Positions 51,356 through 59,919 of a stretch of 64,000 nucleotides of DNA are shown here, piece by piece. Location: the NCBI RefSeq assembly GCF_002591975.1, contig NZ_NVQE01000026.1, forward strand, positions 19,876 through 83,875, in the 5' to 3' direction. The translations under genes were made by a program, and so were the position numbers. A model generated the notes under the pieces. It saw only the letters and a program-made list of their open reading frames with translations. It made no database searches and had not been told where the DNA came from. Position 1 is the first letter of the stretch. Each line of letters starts with the position of its first letter. This DNA is from Mycobacterium neglectum (lineage in GTDB: Bacteria; Actinomycetota; Actinomycetes; Mycobacteriales; Mycobacteriaceae).

Positions 51356-52780
51356 ATGCGTGTTGTCGTCATTGGAGGCGGGCCCGCCGGCGTTTCCGCC
51401 GCTCTGCACGCCGCCGGGCTGGGCGCAGAGGTCACACTCATCGAGCGGGCGAGAGTCGGCGGAACCGCGCTCAACAGCGGGCCGGCGCCGGTGCGCACGC
51501 TTGCCCGCGCCGCACGACTGGTGCGGGACTGGAGTTCGTGGGAAACGTTCGGTCTGCACGGGCCGCGGCCCGAGGTCGACCTCGTCGCTACCCTCGCCAA
51601 TGCCCAACGGGTCGCCGACTATCTGTACGAACGCAAGCGACTCGCCGATCACATCCGTTCCGCCGGAGTCGATCTCGTCGAAGAGGCAGGCGACGCACGG
51701 TTCGTCGACGCCGATACCGTCGCCGTGGCCGATGGCCGTACCTGGACCGCTGATCGGGTGATCATTGCCGTGGGCGGCAGGGCCGGGCGACTGCCGATCC
51801 CCGGGGCCGAGCTCGGCCTGACGTACGAGGACGTTCGCACCCTGACCTCGCTGCCCCACCGGATCTGCGTCATCGGGGCCGCCGACACCGGCTGCCAGCT
51901 GACGTCGATTCTGGCGGACTTCGGCTGCGAAGTGACGCTCGTCGAGTATGCGCCCCGGATCGTGCCGCGAGCCGACATCGACGTTTCGGTCGCCCTGGAG
52001 AACGCGTTCGGAAGACGCGGCATCAGGGTCATCACCGGCGCCGCGGTGCACCAAATCGAGGGACTCCAACGCGGAATGCGCGTGCTGTATCGGGTCGGGA
52101 ACGAGGCAGGGACGGTCGACGTGGACGCGGCGTTCTTCGCCGTCGGCTGGCCCGGCAACGCCGACCAGGTCGATGCCGCGGCAGCCGGCGTGGTCACCGA
52201 GCGTGGCTACGTGGTGGTCGACGACTACACCGCCACGAACGTTCCCCACATCTTCGCCGCCGGCGACGTGGACGGAAACAGCATGGTCATCAGCAGCGCG
52301 ACGCTCGAAGGCCGTGTCGCCGCCGAGAACGCAGTGCTCGGCCCGCGTCGCCGCGTGGTCCATGAGATCGTCCCTGGCGGCAGTTTCACCGACCCGGAAT
52401 ACGGCAGCGTCGGGCTCACCGAGGAGCAGGCCCGGGCGCGCTATGACTGCACTGTGGCCGTAGCCCGCTATGAAGACATGCTGCGGCCCGTCGCCGACGG
52501 GCATCCGGAAGGTTTCTGCAAGTTGATCGTCGAGACCACGCGACGGCAGATCGTCGGCGCTCACGTCCTCGGTGAGTATTCGGCCGAAGTCATCCAGATG
52601 GTCGCGGCATGCATGGCGGCGGGGATGCGCGTCGAGGAGGTCGCCGAACTTCAGTTCGCCTTTCCCACCTTCACCGAGGGAGTCAGCCAGGCCGCCCAGA
52701 TGGTCGTGAGCCAGCTCGGCGTCCGTTCGCAGCCGCATCTCTGGACTCGTCTGGGCGCGATGCCGTCAGATCTGGAGTAG
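51356..52780 (+). CDS. Disulfide-reductase-family flavoprotein lacking the redox cysteines
   Basis: 474 residues from the ATG at 51356, preceded by AGGAG. FAD motif GGGPAG (8-13), NAD motif GAADTGCQL, second FAD motif IFAAGDV, and a C-terminal dimerization domain. The canonical GGTCLNxGCIPxK reads GGTALNSGPAPVR (A38 and P43), and the C-terminal HxHPTxxE reads FAFPTFTE. It thus lacks both redox cysteines and the catalytic His. It may act as an NAD(P)H:quinone reductase or transhydrogenase, as cysteine-less relatives such as M. tuberculosis LpdA do. Divergent from PAS-ANTAR. Confidence 0.9.
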   Translation: MRVVVIGGGPAGVSAALHAAGLGAEVTLIERARVGGTALNSGPAPVRTLARAARLVRDWSSWETFGLHGPRPEVDLVATLANAQRVADYLYERKRLADHIRSAGVDLVEEAGDARFVDADTVAVADGRTWTADRVIIAVGGRAGRLPIPGAELGLTYEDVRTLTSLPHRICVIGAADTGCQLTSILADFGCEVTLVEYAPRIVPRADIDVSVALENAFGRRGIRVITGAAVHQIEGLQRGMRVLYRVGNEAGTVDVDAAFFAVGWPGNADQVDAAAAGVVTERGYVVVDDYTATNVPHIFAAGDVDGNSMVISSATLEGRVAAENAVLGPRRRVVHEIVPGGSFTDPEYGSVGLTEEQARARYDCTVAVARYEDMLRPVADGHPEGFCKLIVETTRRQIVGAHVLGEYSAEVIQMVAACMAAGMRVEEVAELQFAFPTFTEGVSQAAQMVVSQLGVRSQPHLWTRLGAMPSDLE

Positions 52781-52807
52781 CGCGGTCATCAGCGCACCGC
52801 GCGGCCG

Positions 52808-53581
52808 TTATTGCGCTAGGTATCCCCCATCGACGGGCAGCACGGCGCCGGTGATGAAGGAGGCGTCGTCGGAAGCGAGAAACACGATGGCGCTTGCGAC
52901 TTCGGCCGGTTCGCCGAGACGTCCCATCGGGTGCATGCGTTCGATCTCCTCGAGATACTCCGCGCCGCCCGGCTCGTCCGGGATCCGCTTGACAGCGTCG
53001 GTTCGGATCGTTCCGGGAGCAACGGCGTTGACTCTGATCCCCCTGTCGGCCCACTCGACCGCCAGGTGCTTGGTCAAGCCGGTGGCGATGAACTTGGCGG
53101 GCCCGTATGCGGCCTGCCGCTTCTGCCCGGCCATTCCGGATATCGAGGAGAGGCAGACGATGGCCCCACCACCGGTCGGCAGCATCGCCTCGATCGCGAA
53201 CTTGCACGTGAGAAACATGCCACGCCCATCGACGGCCATTACTTCGTCCCAGGCGGCGGTGGTCATCTCCATCACATCGCCGAGAGGGATGATGCCGGCG
53301 TTGGCGACCAGCACATCGAGCCGTCCGAAACGGTCGGCCGCTGCCTCGATCATCCGCCGCGCGTCGTCCTCGACCGAGACGTCGCCGATAACGGTCTCGA
53401 CTTCCGCCCCGGTATGTCGTAGTTCTTCGGCGAGCGCCAGCAGCGGCTCGCCCTGGATGTCGGTCACGATCAGCCGTGCGCCCTCGCGCGCGAAGTGCTC
53501 GGCGGTCGCCCGACCAATGCCGAACGCCGCACCGGTGATCACGGCGGACTTTCCGTGGAGACGTCCAGGTCCTTGGGTCAC
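52808..53581 (-). CDS. SDR-family oxidoreductase
   Basis: 257 residues from the GTG at 53581 (AAAGGACGG upstream); a TTG at 53620 is in frame. Cofactor loop VITGAAFGIGRATAEHF, NAGIIPLGD, catalytic Ser in LSSISGMAG and Y-x3-K in YGPAKFI; C-terminal ITGAVLPVDGGYL. Classical short-chain dehydrogenase of unknown substrate. It is 122 bp downstream of the acid-sugar cluster on the same strand, so possibly but not certainly part of it. Confidence 0.88.
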   Translation of the reverse strand: MTQGPGRLHGKSAVITGAAFGIGRATAEHFAREGARLIVTDIQGEPLLALAEELRHTGAEVETVIGDVSVEDDARRMIEAAADRFGRLDVLVANAGIIPLGDVMEMTTAAWDEVMAVDGRGMFLTCKFAIEAMLPTGGGAIVCLSSISGMAGQKRQAAYGPAKFIATGLTKHLAVEWADRGIRVNAVAPGTIRTDAVKRIPDEPGGAEYLEEIERMHPMGRLGEPAEVASAIVFLASDDASFITGAVLPVDGGYLAQ

Positions 53582-53703
53582 TGCTTGCCGTCCTTTGGTC
53601 GTCGCGGTGCCTTGGCGCAATCCGCAGGCGTGGTCAAGACTCTCGCAGGCGGGCGGTTCGCGCTCTACTGGCCCACCGTGCGGGCTTGACCTATCGGCTC
53701 CCG

Positions 53704-54591
53704 TCAGGTCGACGCGGTTGCGGTGCCACGCAGAATCTGGATGAGGGAGGAGTCGTCGGCTCGTCCGAGGCCCGCGCGGCGGCCGGCGAGGAACAGCTGC
53801 TCAGCGGCGGAGGCCAGCGGGGTGGGATATGACTTCTCGCGGGCCGCGGCGGTCACCAGGCCCATATCTTTGACGAAGATATCCGTGGCGGAACGGATGT
53901 CGTTGTTCGGATTGTCGATCATCCGGGCACCGCGATCGTCGAGCATGAACGACGCAGCAGCACCATGCCGGAGCACCTCCCACGTGTCACCGGCGTCGAG
54001 GCCGAGCGCCTCGGCGTAGGCGAGTGCCTCGGCGGCCACCGCGACATGCACTCCGCACAGCAGCTGGTTGACGAGTTTGACCTTCTGCCCTTCCCCGGGC
54101 TCCGTGCCGACGACGGGGGCGTTGCGGGCCATCACGTCCAGCAAGGGTTGGACCGCGGCGAGCGCAGTTTCGGAACCGCTGACCATGATCAGCAGATCGC
54201 CCTGCCCGGCCCGGGCGGCACCACCGGACACGGGGGCGTCGACGATCTGGACGTCGGTCACAGTCAGCCGCCGTGCCCAGTCCTCCACGGCTGCTGGTCC
54301 GACGGTGGCCATCAACAGCACGACGCTGCCCGGTTTGAGTGCCGCGGCGGCATCACCTTCGCCGTAGAGCACCGATTCGACCTGCGCGGCGGTGGCGACC
54401 ATCAGCACGAGCACGTCGGCATCGGCTGCGGCCTCACGGACCGTTGTCGCGGCCTTCACACCGTCGCCCGCGAGGGCCTCGGCCTTCTTCGGGTCGATGT
54501 CGAACGCCGTGACCGCGTGTCCAGCCTTGGCGACGAACGACGCCATGGGAGAACCCATGGCTCCCAGTCCAATCCATCCGACGCTGCTCAT
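53704..54591 (-). CDS. NAD-dependent 2-hydroxy acid dehydrogenase, L-threonate dehydrogenase type
   Basis: 295 residues of the beta-hydroxyacid dehydrogenase family. The N-terminal GLGAMGSPMASFV is the NAD loop, DAPVSGGAARAGQGDL the substrate loop, and GEGQKVKLVNQLLCG carries the catalytic Lys. It is paired with the DUF1537 kinase through a four-base overlap. In the LtnD/OtnK pathway the dehydrogenase oxidises L-threonate or D-erythronate at C2 and the kinase phosphorylates the product. That context favours an LtnD-like role. Confidence 0.87.
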   Translation of the reverse strand: MSSVGWIGLGAMGSPMASFVAKAGHAVTAFDIDPKKAEALAGDGVKAATTVREAAADADVLVLMVATAAQVESVLYGEGDAAAALKPGSVVLLMATVGPAAVEDWARRLTVTDVQIVDAPVSGGAARAGQGDLLIMVSGSETALAAVQPLLDVMARNAPVVGTEPGEGQKVKLVNQLLCGVHVAVAAEALAYAEALGLDAGDTWEVLRHGAAASFMLDDRGARMIDNPNNDIRSATDIFVKDMGLVTAAAREKSYPTPLASAAEQLFLAGRRAGLGRADDSSLIQILRGTATAST

Positions 54592-56069
54592 ATCTGCTGA
54601 TTTCCTTCTGCTAGAGGTGTGGCGAAAAGGTCGACGACATCGGCGAGGGTGTCGTCGTCACCGACGTTGCCCGCGAACACCACGTAGGGAGTACCGACGG
54701 CTTCCGGTGCCGCTTCGATGGGGCGGAAGACCGACACCATCCCAGGGAACAGTTGGCCGATGACCTCTGCGCGACGGATTCCGAGGCCGCGGACCGCGAC
54801 GTCGTGGGAAGTGATGCCACCCTTGGCTACGACCCACGCCGGGTGTGCGGCAAGCGATGCCCTGACGACCTCGATGACCGCGGTGGAGACGGTGCGCGAG
54901 ATGGCCAGACTGTCGTCGGCGTCACCGCCGCGCAACAGGGTGCGACTGGTGAACAGCAGCACATTGGAGGTGGCAAGCGCCTCGATGACGTGCCGCCCGA
55001 TCTCGGCGACGTGAGCGTCGCGCCGGTCGGTGTCGATCAGGGTGGGCACGTCCAGTTCGGTTTCGGCCATGCCGCTTCGTTCCTGTGCCTTGGCGACCTG
55101 CCTACTCGTCAGACCAACATGCGAACCGACAACCACCAAACCGTGGCCACCTGGATTGCCGTCAGGCCAGATCTGTTCCGCGCCAAGCGGTTCCTGAGGC
55201 TCCAGGCCCGCCAACGCCCTAACGAACGACGGTCCTGAGCGGTACCCGAAGCTGCGTCCACTTCGCTCTGCCTCCAGCAATCCGAGGACGACGATTTCCA
55301 GGTCGGCGTAGTCGGTCGCGTTGACCACGACGAACGCACCGCCACTGACCCCATCGAGTATCTGGGCGACCCTACCCGGCCCACCGATCCGGATATCGTC
55401 GAGCGTGATGCTGTGGACCTCGTCGGTGGAGATGGTGCCGCCGCTCTTCTCGGCAATGAAGTCACGCAAGTTCGAGGACTTGTAGCCGAACGTCGCGTCC
55501 TGCGCGAATTCGGTCTCCCCCACCGGCGTGAGTTTCCCGGACACGTTGGCCCAGTGGATGTCACCGGCGGTGAACCGGCCGGCCTCGAAGTAGGCCGGAA
55601 TCAGCAGCACCCCATCGAATCCGGTGCCGATCACACGGCGGCGCGAGGCGTCAATGGCCCGAATCTCGGCGATGATGTGGCCGCGCAAAGTGGAATCGCC
55701 GCGGCTGATGACTTCCATCGGGCCGCCGAAACTCTGCCCAAGTGCGAACAGACTGGCGGATACGCTGGTGTTCATCTCGACAGCGGAGTCCTCGGACATG
55801 CTGCGCGTGTTGGTCAGGATGAAGCAGGCGGATCCTGGCGCTGCGAGGCCCGCGGCGTACTCATCGGTTTCGAAAACAGTGACGACGCTGACGTCGTGCA
55901 CGGTCTGCGAACCGGTGGGGTCGTCATCGAGTACGGCGATGCGGCGGCCCGCGGCCACGTTGGCGGCCCGGATACGTTCCCGCGCACCGGGTTCGTGCCG
56001 GACGGATGGGGTGCCGGCGAGAACTTCCTCAGCCGACGGGCTGTGGGAGTCGGCGCTCTTTGCGATCAT
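54588..56069 (-). CDS. Four-carbon acid-sugar kinase (DUF1537, OtnK-like)
   Basis: 493 residues from the ATG at 56069, with GAGGAG upstream. The N-terminal domain begins AVLDDDPTGSQTVHDV, the family signature, with FILTNTRSMSE and VISRGDSTLRGHI. The C-terminal nucleotide-binding domain has VAKGGITSHDVAVRGLGIRRAEVIGQLFPGM in adjoining stretches. OtnK-type enzymes phosphorylate 3-oxo-tetronates at C4. The aldolase/decarboxylase and isomerase that complete the pathway are not nearby. Confidence 0.9.
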   Translation of the reverse strand: MIAKSADSHSPSAEEVLAGTPSVRHEPGARERIRAANVAAGRRIAVLDDDPTGSQTVHDVSVVTVFETDEYAAGLAAPGSACFILTNTRSMSEDSAVEMNTSVSASLFALGQSFGGPMEVISRGDSTLRGHIIAEIRAIDASRRRVIGTGFDGVLLIPAYFEAGRFTAGDIHWANVSGKLTPVGETEFAQDATFGYKSSNLRDFIAEKSGGTISTDEVHSITLDDIRIGGPGRVAQILDGVSGGAFVVVNATDYADLEIVVLGLLEAERSGRSFGYRSGPSFVRALAGLEPQEPLGAEQIWPDGNPGGHGLVVVGSHVGLTSRQVAKAQERSGMAETELDVPTLIDTDRRDAHVAEIGRHVIEALATSNVLLFTSRTLLRGGDADDSLAISRTVSTAVIEVVRASLAAHPAWVVAKGGITSHDVAVRGLGIRRAEVIGQLFPGMVSVFRPIEAAPEAVGTPYVVFAGNVGDDDTLADVVDLFATPLAEGNQQI

Positions 56070-56097
56070 CCGGACTCCTCGGGTTGGGTGAAGAAGG

Positions 56098-56868
56098 TCA
56101 CGAGATTTGCAGTCCGCCGTTGACGTCGTAAGTCGCCGCGGTGATGAACCCGGCGTCCTCACTCATCAGGAAGGCCATCAGGGCGGCAACCTCCTCGACG
56201 GTGCCGACCCTGCCCAGCGGGATGTCGGCGCTCATCTGCGCCTTGCGCTCGTCGGTCAGCGTGCCGCCCATGATGTCGGTATCGATCGGCCCGGGTGCCA
56301 CGGAATTCACCGTGATGTTGTGGGGGCCCACCTCTCGGGCCAACGCTCGTGAAAATCCGATGACGGCCGCCTTGGAGGCGCTGTAGGGCACCTTCGAGTA
56401 CGTCCCGCCACCACGTTGCGCGGAGATGGAGGACACGCTGACGATGCGGCCGGTTCCAGCAGCGATCATCGCGGGCAGGACACGCTGGGTGACGAGGAAT
56501 GTGCCGCGCATGTTGACGTTGAACACCCGGTCCCACTCTGCCGGTGTGACTTCCAGGAACTCGGTCGGAGAGCTGACTCCCGCGATGTTGGCCAGCCCGA
56601 TGATCGGCGGCAGCGTCGACTCAACCTGTGCGATGGCCGTTTCCACTGATTTCTCGTCCGAGATGTCAGCGCCGATACCGAGAGTGGACACCGCGTGCCT
56701 GTCGGTCAGTTCGTCGGCCGCGAGTTTGGCAGCGCCCTCGTCGATGTCCAGGATCGCCACGGACCACCCGTCACGCGCCAGGCGGTCGGCAGTGGCCCGG
56801 CCGATACCTCGGGGTGATGCGCCGCCGGTGACGACGGCGGTGCGTTCGGTAGGGAGTGAAGCGCTCAT
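56098..56868 (-). CDS. SDR oxidoreductase, FabG-like, in the acid-sugar cluster
   Basis: 256 residues. Cofactor loop VTGGASPRGIGRATADRL (with a small insertion), NIAGVSSPTEF, Ser in VSVSSISAQRGGG, Y-x3-K in YSASKAAV, C-terminal FITAATYDVNGGLQ. Its ATG overlaps the GntR stop by one base (TGATG). Lying between the regulator and the kinase, it probably reduces or oxidises a sugar acid or polyol in the same pathway. Confidence 0.88.
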   Translation of the reverse strand: MSASLPTERTAVVTGGASPRGIGRATADRLARDGWSVAILDIDEGAAKLAADELTDRHAVSTLGIGADISDEKSVETAIAQVESTLPPIIGLANIAGVSSPTEFLEVTPAEWDRVFNVNMRGTFLVTQRVLPAMIAAGTGRIVSVSSISAQRGGGTYSKVPYSASKAAVIGFSRALAREVGPHNITVNSVAPGPIDTDIMGGTLTDERKAQMSADIPLGRVGTVEEVAALMAFLMSEDAGFITAATYDVNGGLQIS

Positions 56869-57659
56869 CAGGGGGTGGCCTTCCGTTGGGGGTTGGACGT
56901 TGTCACGACAGTTCCTCGATCGCGGGTCAGCGTTGTCTCGGTGTCGAGGACATACCGGCGCAGGTCGTTTTCGGTTTGGTCCATGTGGGCCTCCATGGCG
57001 TCGCGACTCCGCGTGGGGTCACCGGAGGTGAGTGCCTCGAGGATCGCTTCGTGCATAGCGATTGCGTTCACCTGGATCTCTGGAATTGAGGAGGTTTCGG
57101 TGCGCGCCTCGACCAGCAGATTGCCGAAGGGTTCAAACATGAACGGAATGAACATGTTTCCGGTCGCGTGCATGATCACGTCGTGGAAGGCGATGTCCGC
57201 CTCGACAAAGAGATCGACCCGGTTCGTTCTTTTGGCCAGAAGCATTTCTTCGATACTGGCGGCCAGGGATTCGAGATCCTCCTTCGACCGGTTGAGGGCG
57301 GCCAGTTGTGCGGCGCCGATCTCGACCAGCCGCCTCGCTTCGATCAAGCGTCCCGACACCCGCCCCGAGGACGAGCGGCGTTCCTCGATGCGGACGACTG
57401 CGGCCAGTGACGTCCAGGCCTTCGGCGGATTGATGAAGGTGCCGCGCCCGCGTCGGATCGTGACGATGTTTTGCGACCGCAGGATGCGCACCGCTTCGCG
57501 GACGGTCAACCGGCTCATCCCGTACTTCAGGGCCAGCTCCCCCTCCGATGGGAGGACCGACTCGACTGGGAACTGTCCATCCACAATCGACTCGAGAAGC
57601 ATGTCCGCGAGTTCTTCGGGAAGTGCCACGGCCCCGCCTTCGTTGTTGACATCTGACAT
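56868..57659 (-). CDS. GntR-family (FadR subgroup) regulator of the acid-sugar operon
   Basis: 263 residues from the ATG at 57659; the frame is open upstream, but this ATG sits in the repeat region and gives a normal length. The winged helix is VLPSEGELALKYGMSRLTVREAVRILRSQNIVTIRRGRGTFI, and the FCD domain has ADIAFHDVIMHATGN and AMHEAILEALTSGD. First gene of the operon, so probably autoregulated. A four-fold heptad repeat covers its start. Confidence 0.88.
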   Translation of the reverse strand: MSDVNNEGGAVALPEELADMLLESIVDGQFPVESVLPSEGELALKYGMSRLTVREAVRILRSQNIVTIRRGRGTFINPPKAWTSLAAVVRIEERRSSSGRVSGRLIEARRLVEIGAAQLAALNRSKEDLESLAASIEEMLLAKRTNRVDLFVEADIAFHDVIMHATGNMFIPFMFEPFGNLLVEARTETSSIPEIQVNAIAMHEAILEALTSGDPTRSRDAMEAHMDQTENDLRRYVLDTETTLTRDRGTVVTTSNPQRKATP

Positions 57660-57674
57660 CTGACGTCTGACGTA
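57647..57674. repeat. Heptad repeat over the GntR start, candidate operator
   Basis: Four consecutive 7-bp units beginning TGAC: TGACATC, TGACATC, TGACGTC, TGACGTA. The block overlaps the start codon of the GntR gene on the other strand. Tandem half-sites at this place suggest cooperative binding by the regulator. Confidence 0.5.
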
Positions 57675-57810
57675 TTCAGCGTGACCTTGCGCACACCCGA
57701 TGTCAATAGGGATCCGAGAGGCGTGGATTGCGAGCTCAGACTCCAGGTAAATCGCTGGACTATTGGCGAACCAGCCCACGAGCCGGCGGTGCCGGCAAAG
57801 GATGCGGAAC

Positions 57811-57816
57811 TACGCT
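57811..57816 (+). promoter_or_regulatory. -10 element for a leaderless transcript
   Basis: TACGCT followed by six bases and then the ATG at 57823. The spacing puts the transcription start at the start codon. Confidence 0.5.
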
Positions 57817-57822
57817 GCCCGA

Positions 57823-58587
57823 ATGAGAGCAGAGCTGGCGGCCGCGCACGCCGCGGTGGACGAAGCGGTCGCGATCCTTCGGGACGGGCGCGCCAAGCCG
57901 CACGAGCGGATCGACAAGGCGGCCAAGGATTTCCTCACCGACGTCGATCTGGCCAGCGAGTCGGCGATGCAACGCTCACTCGCGACATCGACTCCGGATA
58001 TCGGCTTCTACGGCGAAGAGGGCGGCGGGGCGCCGCTCGACACGGGCAGGGTCTGGGTCGCCGATCCGCTCGACGGAACTATCAACTACGCAACCGGGTC
58101 ACCGCTATGCGGAGTGATGCTCGGCCTGCTCGAGGACGGCGTGCCGACACTGGGCGTGATCGACCTGCCGTTCCTCGGCGTACGTGTCGACTCGGGTGCG
58201 GTGGCCGACGTGAGCTCGTTCGAGGATGGGATCGTCGGAATGGGCGACGCCTTCCATCGGGGCGGCGCCCGGCTGGACGCCTATCTCGACCTGACCATGA
58301 GCGTGCACCGACGAGCGATGCGCTTTCGCTGCGTCGGCGCAGCGTCGGTGCTTTGGACCTGGCTTGTCAGCGGCCAGATCCAGGGCATGGTGCTTGCCCA
58401 TAACAACCCGTACGACGTCGTCGCGGGACATGCGATCGCTCGCGCGGCGGGAGCGATATGTACCGACTACGCCGGAGCCCCGCTAAGTCTCGATTCGCCT
58501 GGAGCCATGGCGGCCGTGCCGGGCATTCAGACAGAGCTGGTGAGCCTCGCCAGCGATCTCGCAGCCGCGGTAGCGCGGGACGACTGA
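57823..58587 (+). CDS. Inositol-monophosphatase-family phosphatase
   Basis: 254 residues from the ATG at 57823; in-frame ATGs upstream (57802, 57763) are less likely given the -10 element six bases before 57823. Metal-binding motifs: YGEEGGG, then WVADPLDGTINYATG, and YDVVAGHAIARAAGA, where the usual Trp-Asp is Tyr-Asp. Members dephosphorylate inositol-1-phosphate, fructose bisphosphate, histidinol phosphate or PAP. Near the acid-sugar cluster but divergent from it. Substrate uncertain. Confidence 0.88.
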   Translation: MRAELAAAHAAVDEAVAILRDGRAKPHERIDKAAKDFLTDVDLASESAMQRSLATSTPDIGFYGEEGGGAPLDTGRVWVADPLDGTINYATGSPLCGVMLGLLEDGVPTLGVIDLPFLGVRVDSGAVADVSSFEDGIVGMGDAFHRGGARLDAYLDLTMSVHRRAMRFRCVGAASVLWTWLVSGQIQGMVLAHNNPYDVVAGHAIARAAGAICTDYAGAPLSLDSPGAMAAVPGIQTELVSLASDLAAAVARDD

Positions 58588-58705
58588 CGCGCTTGTCAGT
58601 CAAGTCGTTGCCGGGATATTGCGTCCATTAGGAAATGAGAAGCAGGCGGAAACACCTTTGCGCCCCCAAGGACGGGCAGGAATCCCAGCCTCGGTCGCCT
58701 TGCCT

Positions 58706-58724
58706 CGGGGCAAGCCTTACCTAT
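58706..58724 (-). promoter_or_regulatory. Weak IdeR-box-like sequence
   Basis: The minus strand reads ATAGGTAAGGCTTGCCCCG against TTAGGTTAGGCTAACCTAA, 12 of 19 matches. It is 110 bp upstream of the small secreted protein. Below the level expected for a strong IdeR site. Confidence 0.2.
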
Positions 58725-58833
58725 CCAAGTGGACTGAAAATTGTGGCTGCCATAGGGATATCAGGCGACACTGCAGCCTTCATACGATCTCCAGCAACCG
58801 GCTCACCTTTGGGGCCAAGACAAGGAGAATCCC

Positions 58834-59094
58834 ATGACTTCCACCATCGTGACTCGAATCGGTTTCGGCGTTGCCGCGGCTGCGTTCATGACGGGCATCG
58901 CGTTCGGGGCAAGCCCCGTTGCCAGCGCACTTCCCGAGGGCACCATCAAGTCCGAATGCAAGTCCGCGGGAGGCACGTACGATACGGGCGTCGGACGGGA
59001 CGGCAACAGGTACTCGGATTGCACCTACACAGACATCGGTGGCGGGCTGCACGTTGACCACTACAAGAACGGTAAGTACTCGGGCACGTCTTAG
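58834..59094 (+). CDS. Small secreted protein, unknown function
   Basis: 86 residues with an excellent AAGGAGAA ribosome site. A signal peptide (RIGFGVAAAAFMTGIAFG) is cleaved near ASA-LP. The mature ~52 residues contain two cysteines (KSECKSAGG and SDCTYTD), probably a disulfide, and many Gly/Tyr residues. Resembles small exported mycobacterial proteins without assigned function. It is the last ordinary gene before the accessory region. Confidence 0.8.
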   Translation: MTSTIVTRIGFGVAAAAFMTGIAFGASPVASALPEGTIKSECKSAGGTYDTGVGRDGNRYSDCTYTDIGGGLHVDHYKNGKYSGTS

Positions 59095-59163
59095 TAGGAC
59101 GAGATCGCGATCAGCCGAACTCTACCGACCGGGCTAATACTCGTCCGGTGGGAAACCGTGAAA

Positions 59164-59205
59164 TGAGAAAGTGGGCCAGAGCTTTTTGCTCTGACCCACT
59201 TCTCA
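59164..59205 (-). terminator. Long hairpin, probably the native tmRNA terminator
   Basis: The two arms (59164-59182 and 59188-59205) pair over about 18 bp with one bulged base and one G-U type pair around a TTTTT loop. It lies just downstream of the tmRNA-like 3' end on the minus strand, where an ssrA terminator would be. Confidence 0.6.
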
Positions 59206-59208
59206 GTT

Positions 59209-59233
59209 GTGGAGCTGCCGGGAATCGAAACCG
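59209..59233 (-). other. tmRNA-like 3' end without a tmRNA body: candidate attachment site
   Basis: On the minus strand the sequence includes GATTCCCGGCAGCTCCAC: the T-loop, 3' T-stem strand and CAGCTCCA acceptor strand typical of the end of ssrA. One T-stem base pair is broken. Nothing upstream on that strand resembles the tmRNA coding part or its 5' acceptor arm. Integrative elements often use this 3' end as attB and leave a displaced copy at the far junction. Confidence 0.55.
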
Positions 59234-59249
59234 GTACTCAAATCGCGTT

Positions 59250-59313
59250 GACCTGCGGAAAACGATGAGATCCCGTCGTGAACGACGCAAGATTACGCTA
59301 AACGACCTGCGGA
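59250..59313. repeat. Direct repeats beside the attachment-like site
   Basis: GACCTGCGGA occurs at 59250-59259 and again at 59304-59313, 54 bp apart and within 100 bp of the tmRNA-like end. Spacing and place suit integrase arm-type sites; chance is possible. Confidence 0.35.
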
Positions 59314-59919
59314 TACGCGCGGCGTGTTGATGGCATCAACCGTTGCTCGAGTCGTACGGCGATATCTTCGCGCTCGGCCGTGAGATCGCGGAGCCGATTC
59401 GGTGACGGCGTCGACCACACCGCCCAAGTATCGGCGACTGGAAAGCACCCTGCCGTACGGCTTCATTGCCTGACCTACTCAATGCGAACGAGACGTCATT
59501 GGCGTTCGTTGAGTGAAGGTGCGTTGGTCGTCGAGGATGTGGAGGTTTTACCACGGAACACGAATTAGACAGGGCTCGAAAGCGACCGGCTCACTTCAGC
59601 CGAGGTTGTAATGGGGGACAAGGTGGTGATCCGCAGCAATAAGGCCGATCAAGCCCGGCAAGGGGATCAATTACCGAACCTCGGTGAGCATCCTGGGTCC
59701 AGGTGTCTGGAGGGTGAAGACCCACAACCAAGCCGGGCCGGAAACCGCGTGTTCCAGGGCCTCCGGGATCGGAAACAGTGTGTTTCAAGCAGCGCATGGT
59801 GCGCCATCGCCGACGGGCCGATCGTTAAGGCACCGTCGCCAAACCGATGGATCGCATCGCCTTGGATAAACTGGTGGGGGTATCGCGGTTATCTGTCGGT
59901 GCCCATCATCTGCGGCGAA

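Larger units (their letters stand above)
59095..59919. other. Non-coding junction, 825 bp
   Basis: It contains a long hairpin terminator, a tmRNA-like 3' end and two 10-bp direct repeats (all listed separately). The rest, 59320-59919, has only short open frames without ribosome sites or recognisable products. Composition is less uniformly GC-rich than the genes to the left. Confidence 0.6.
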
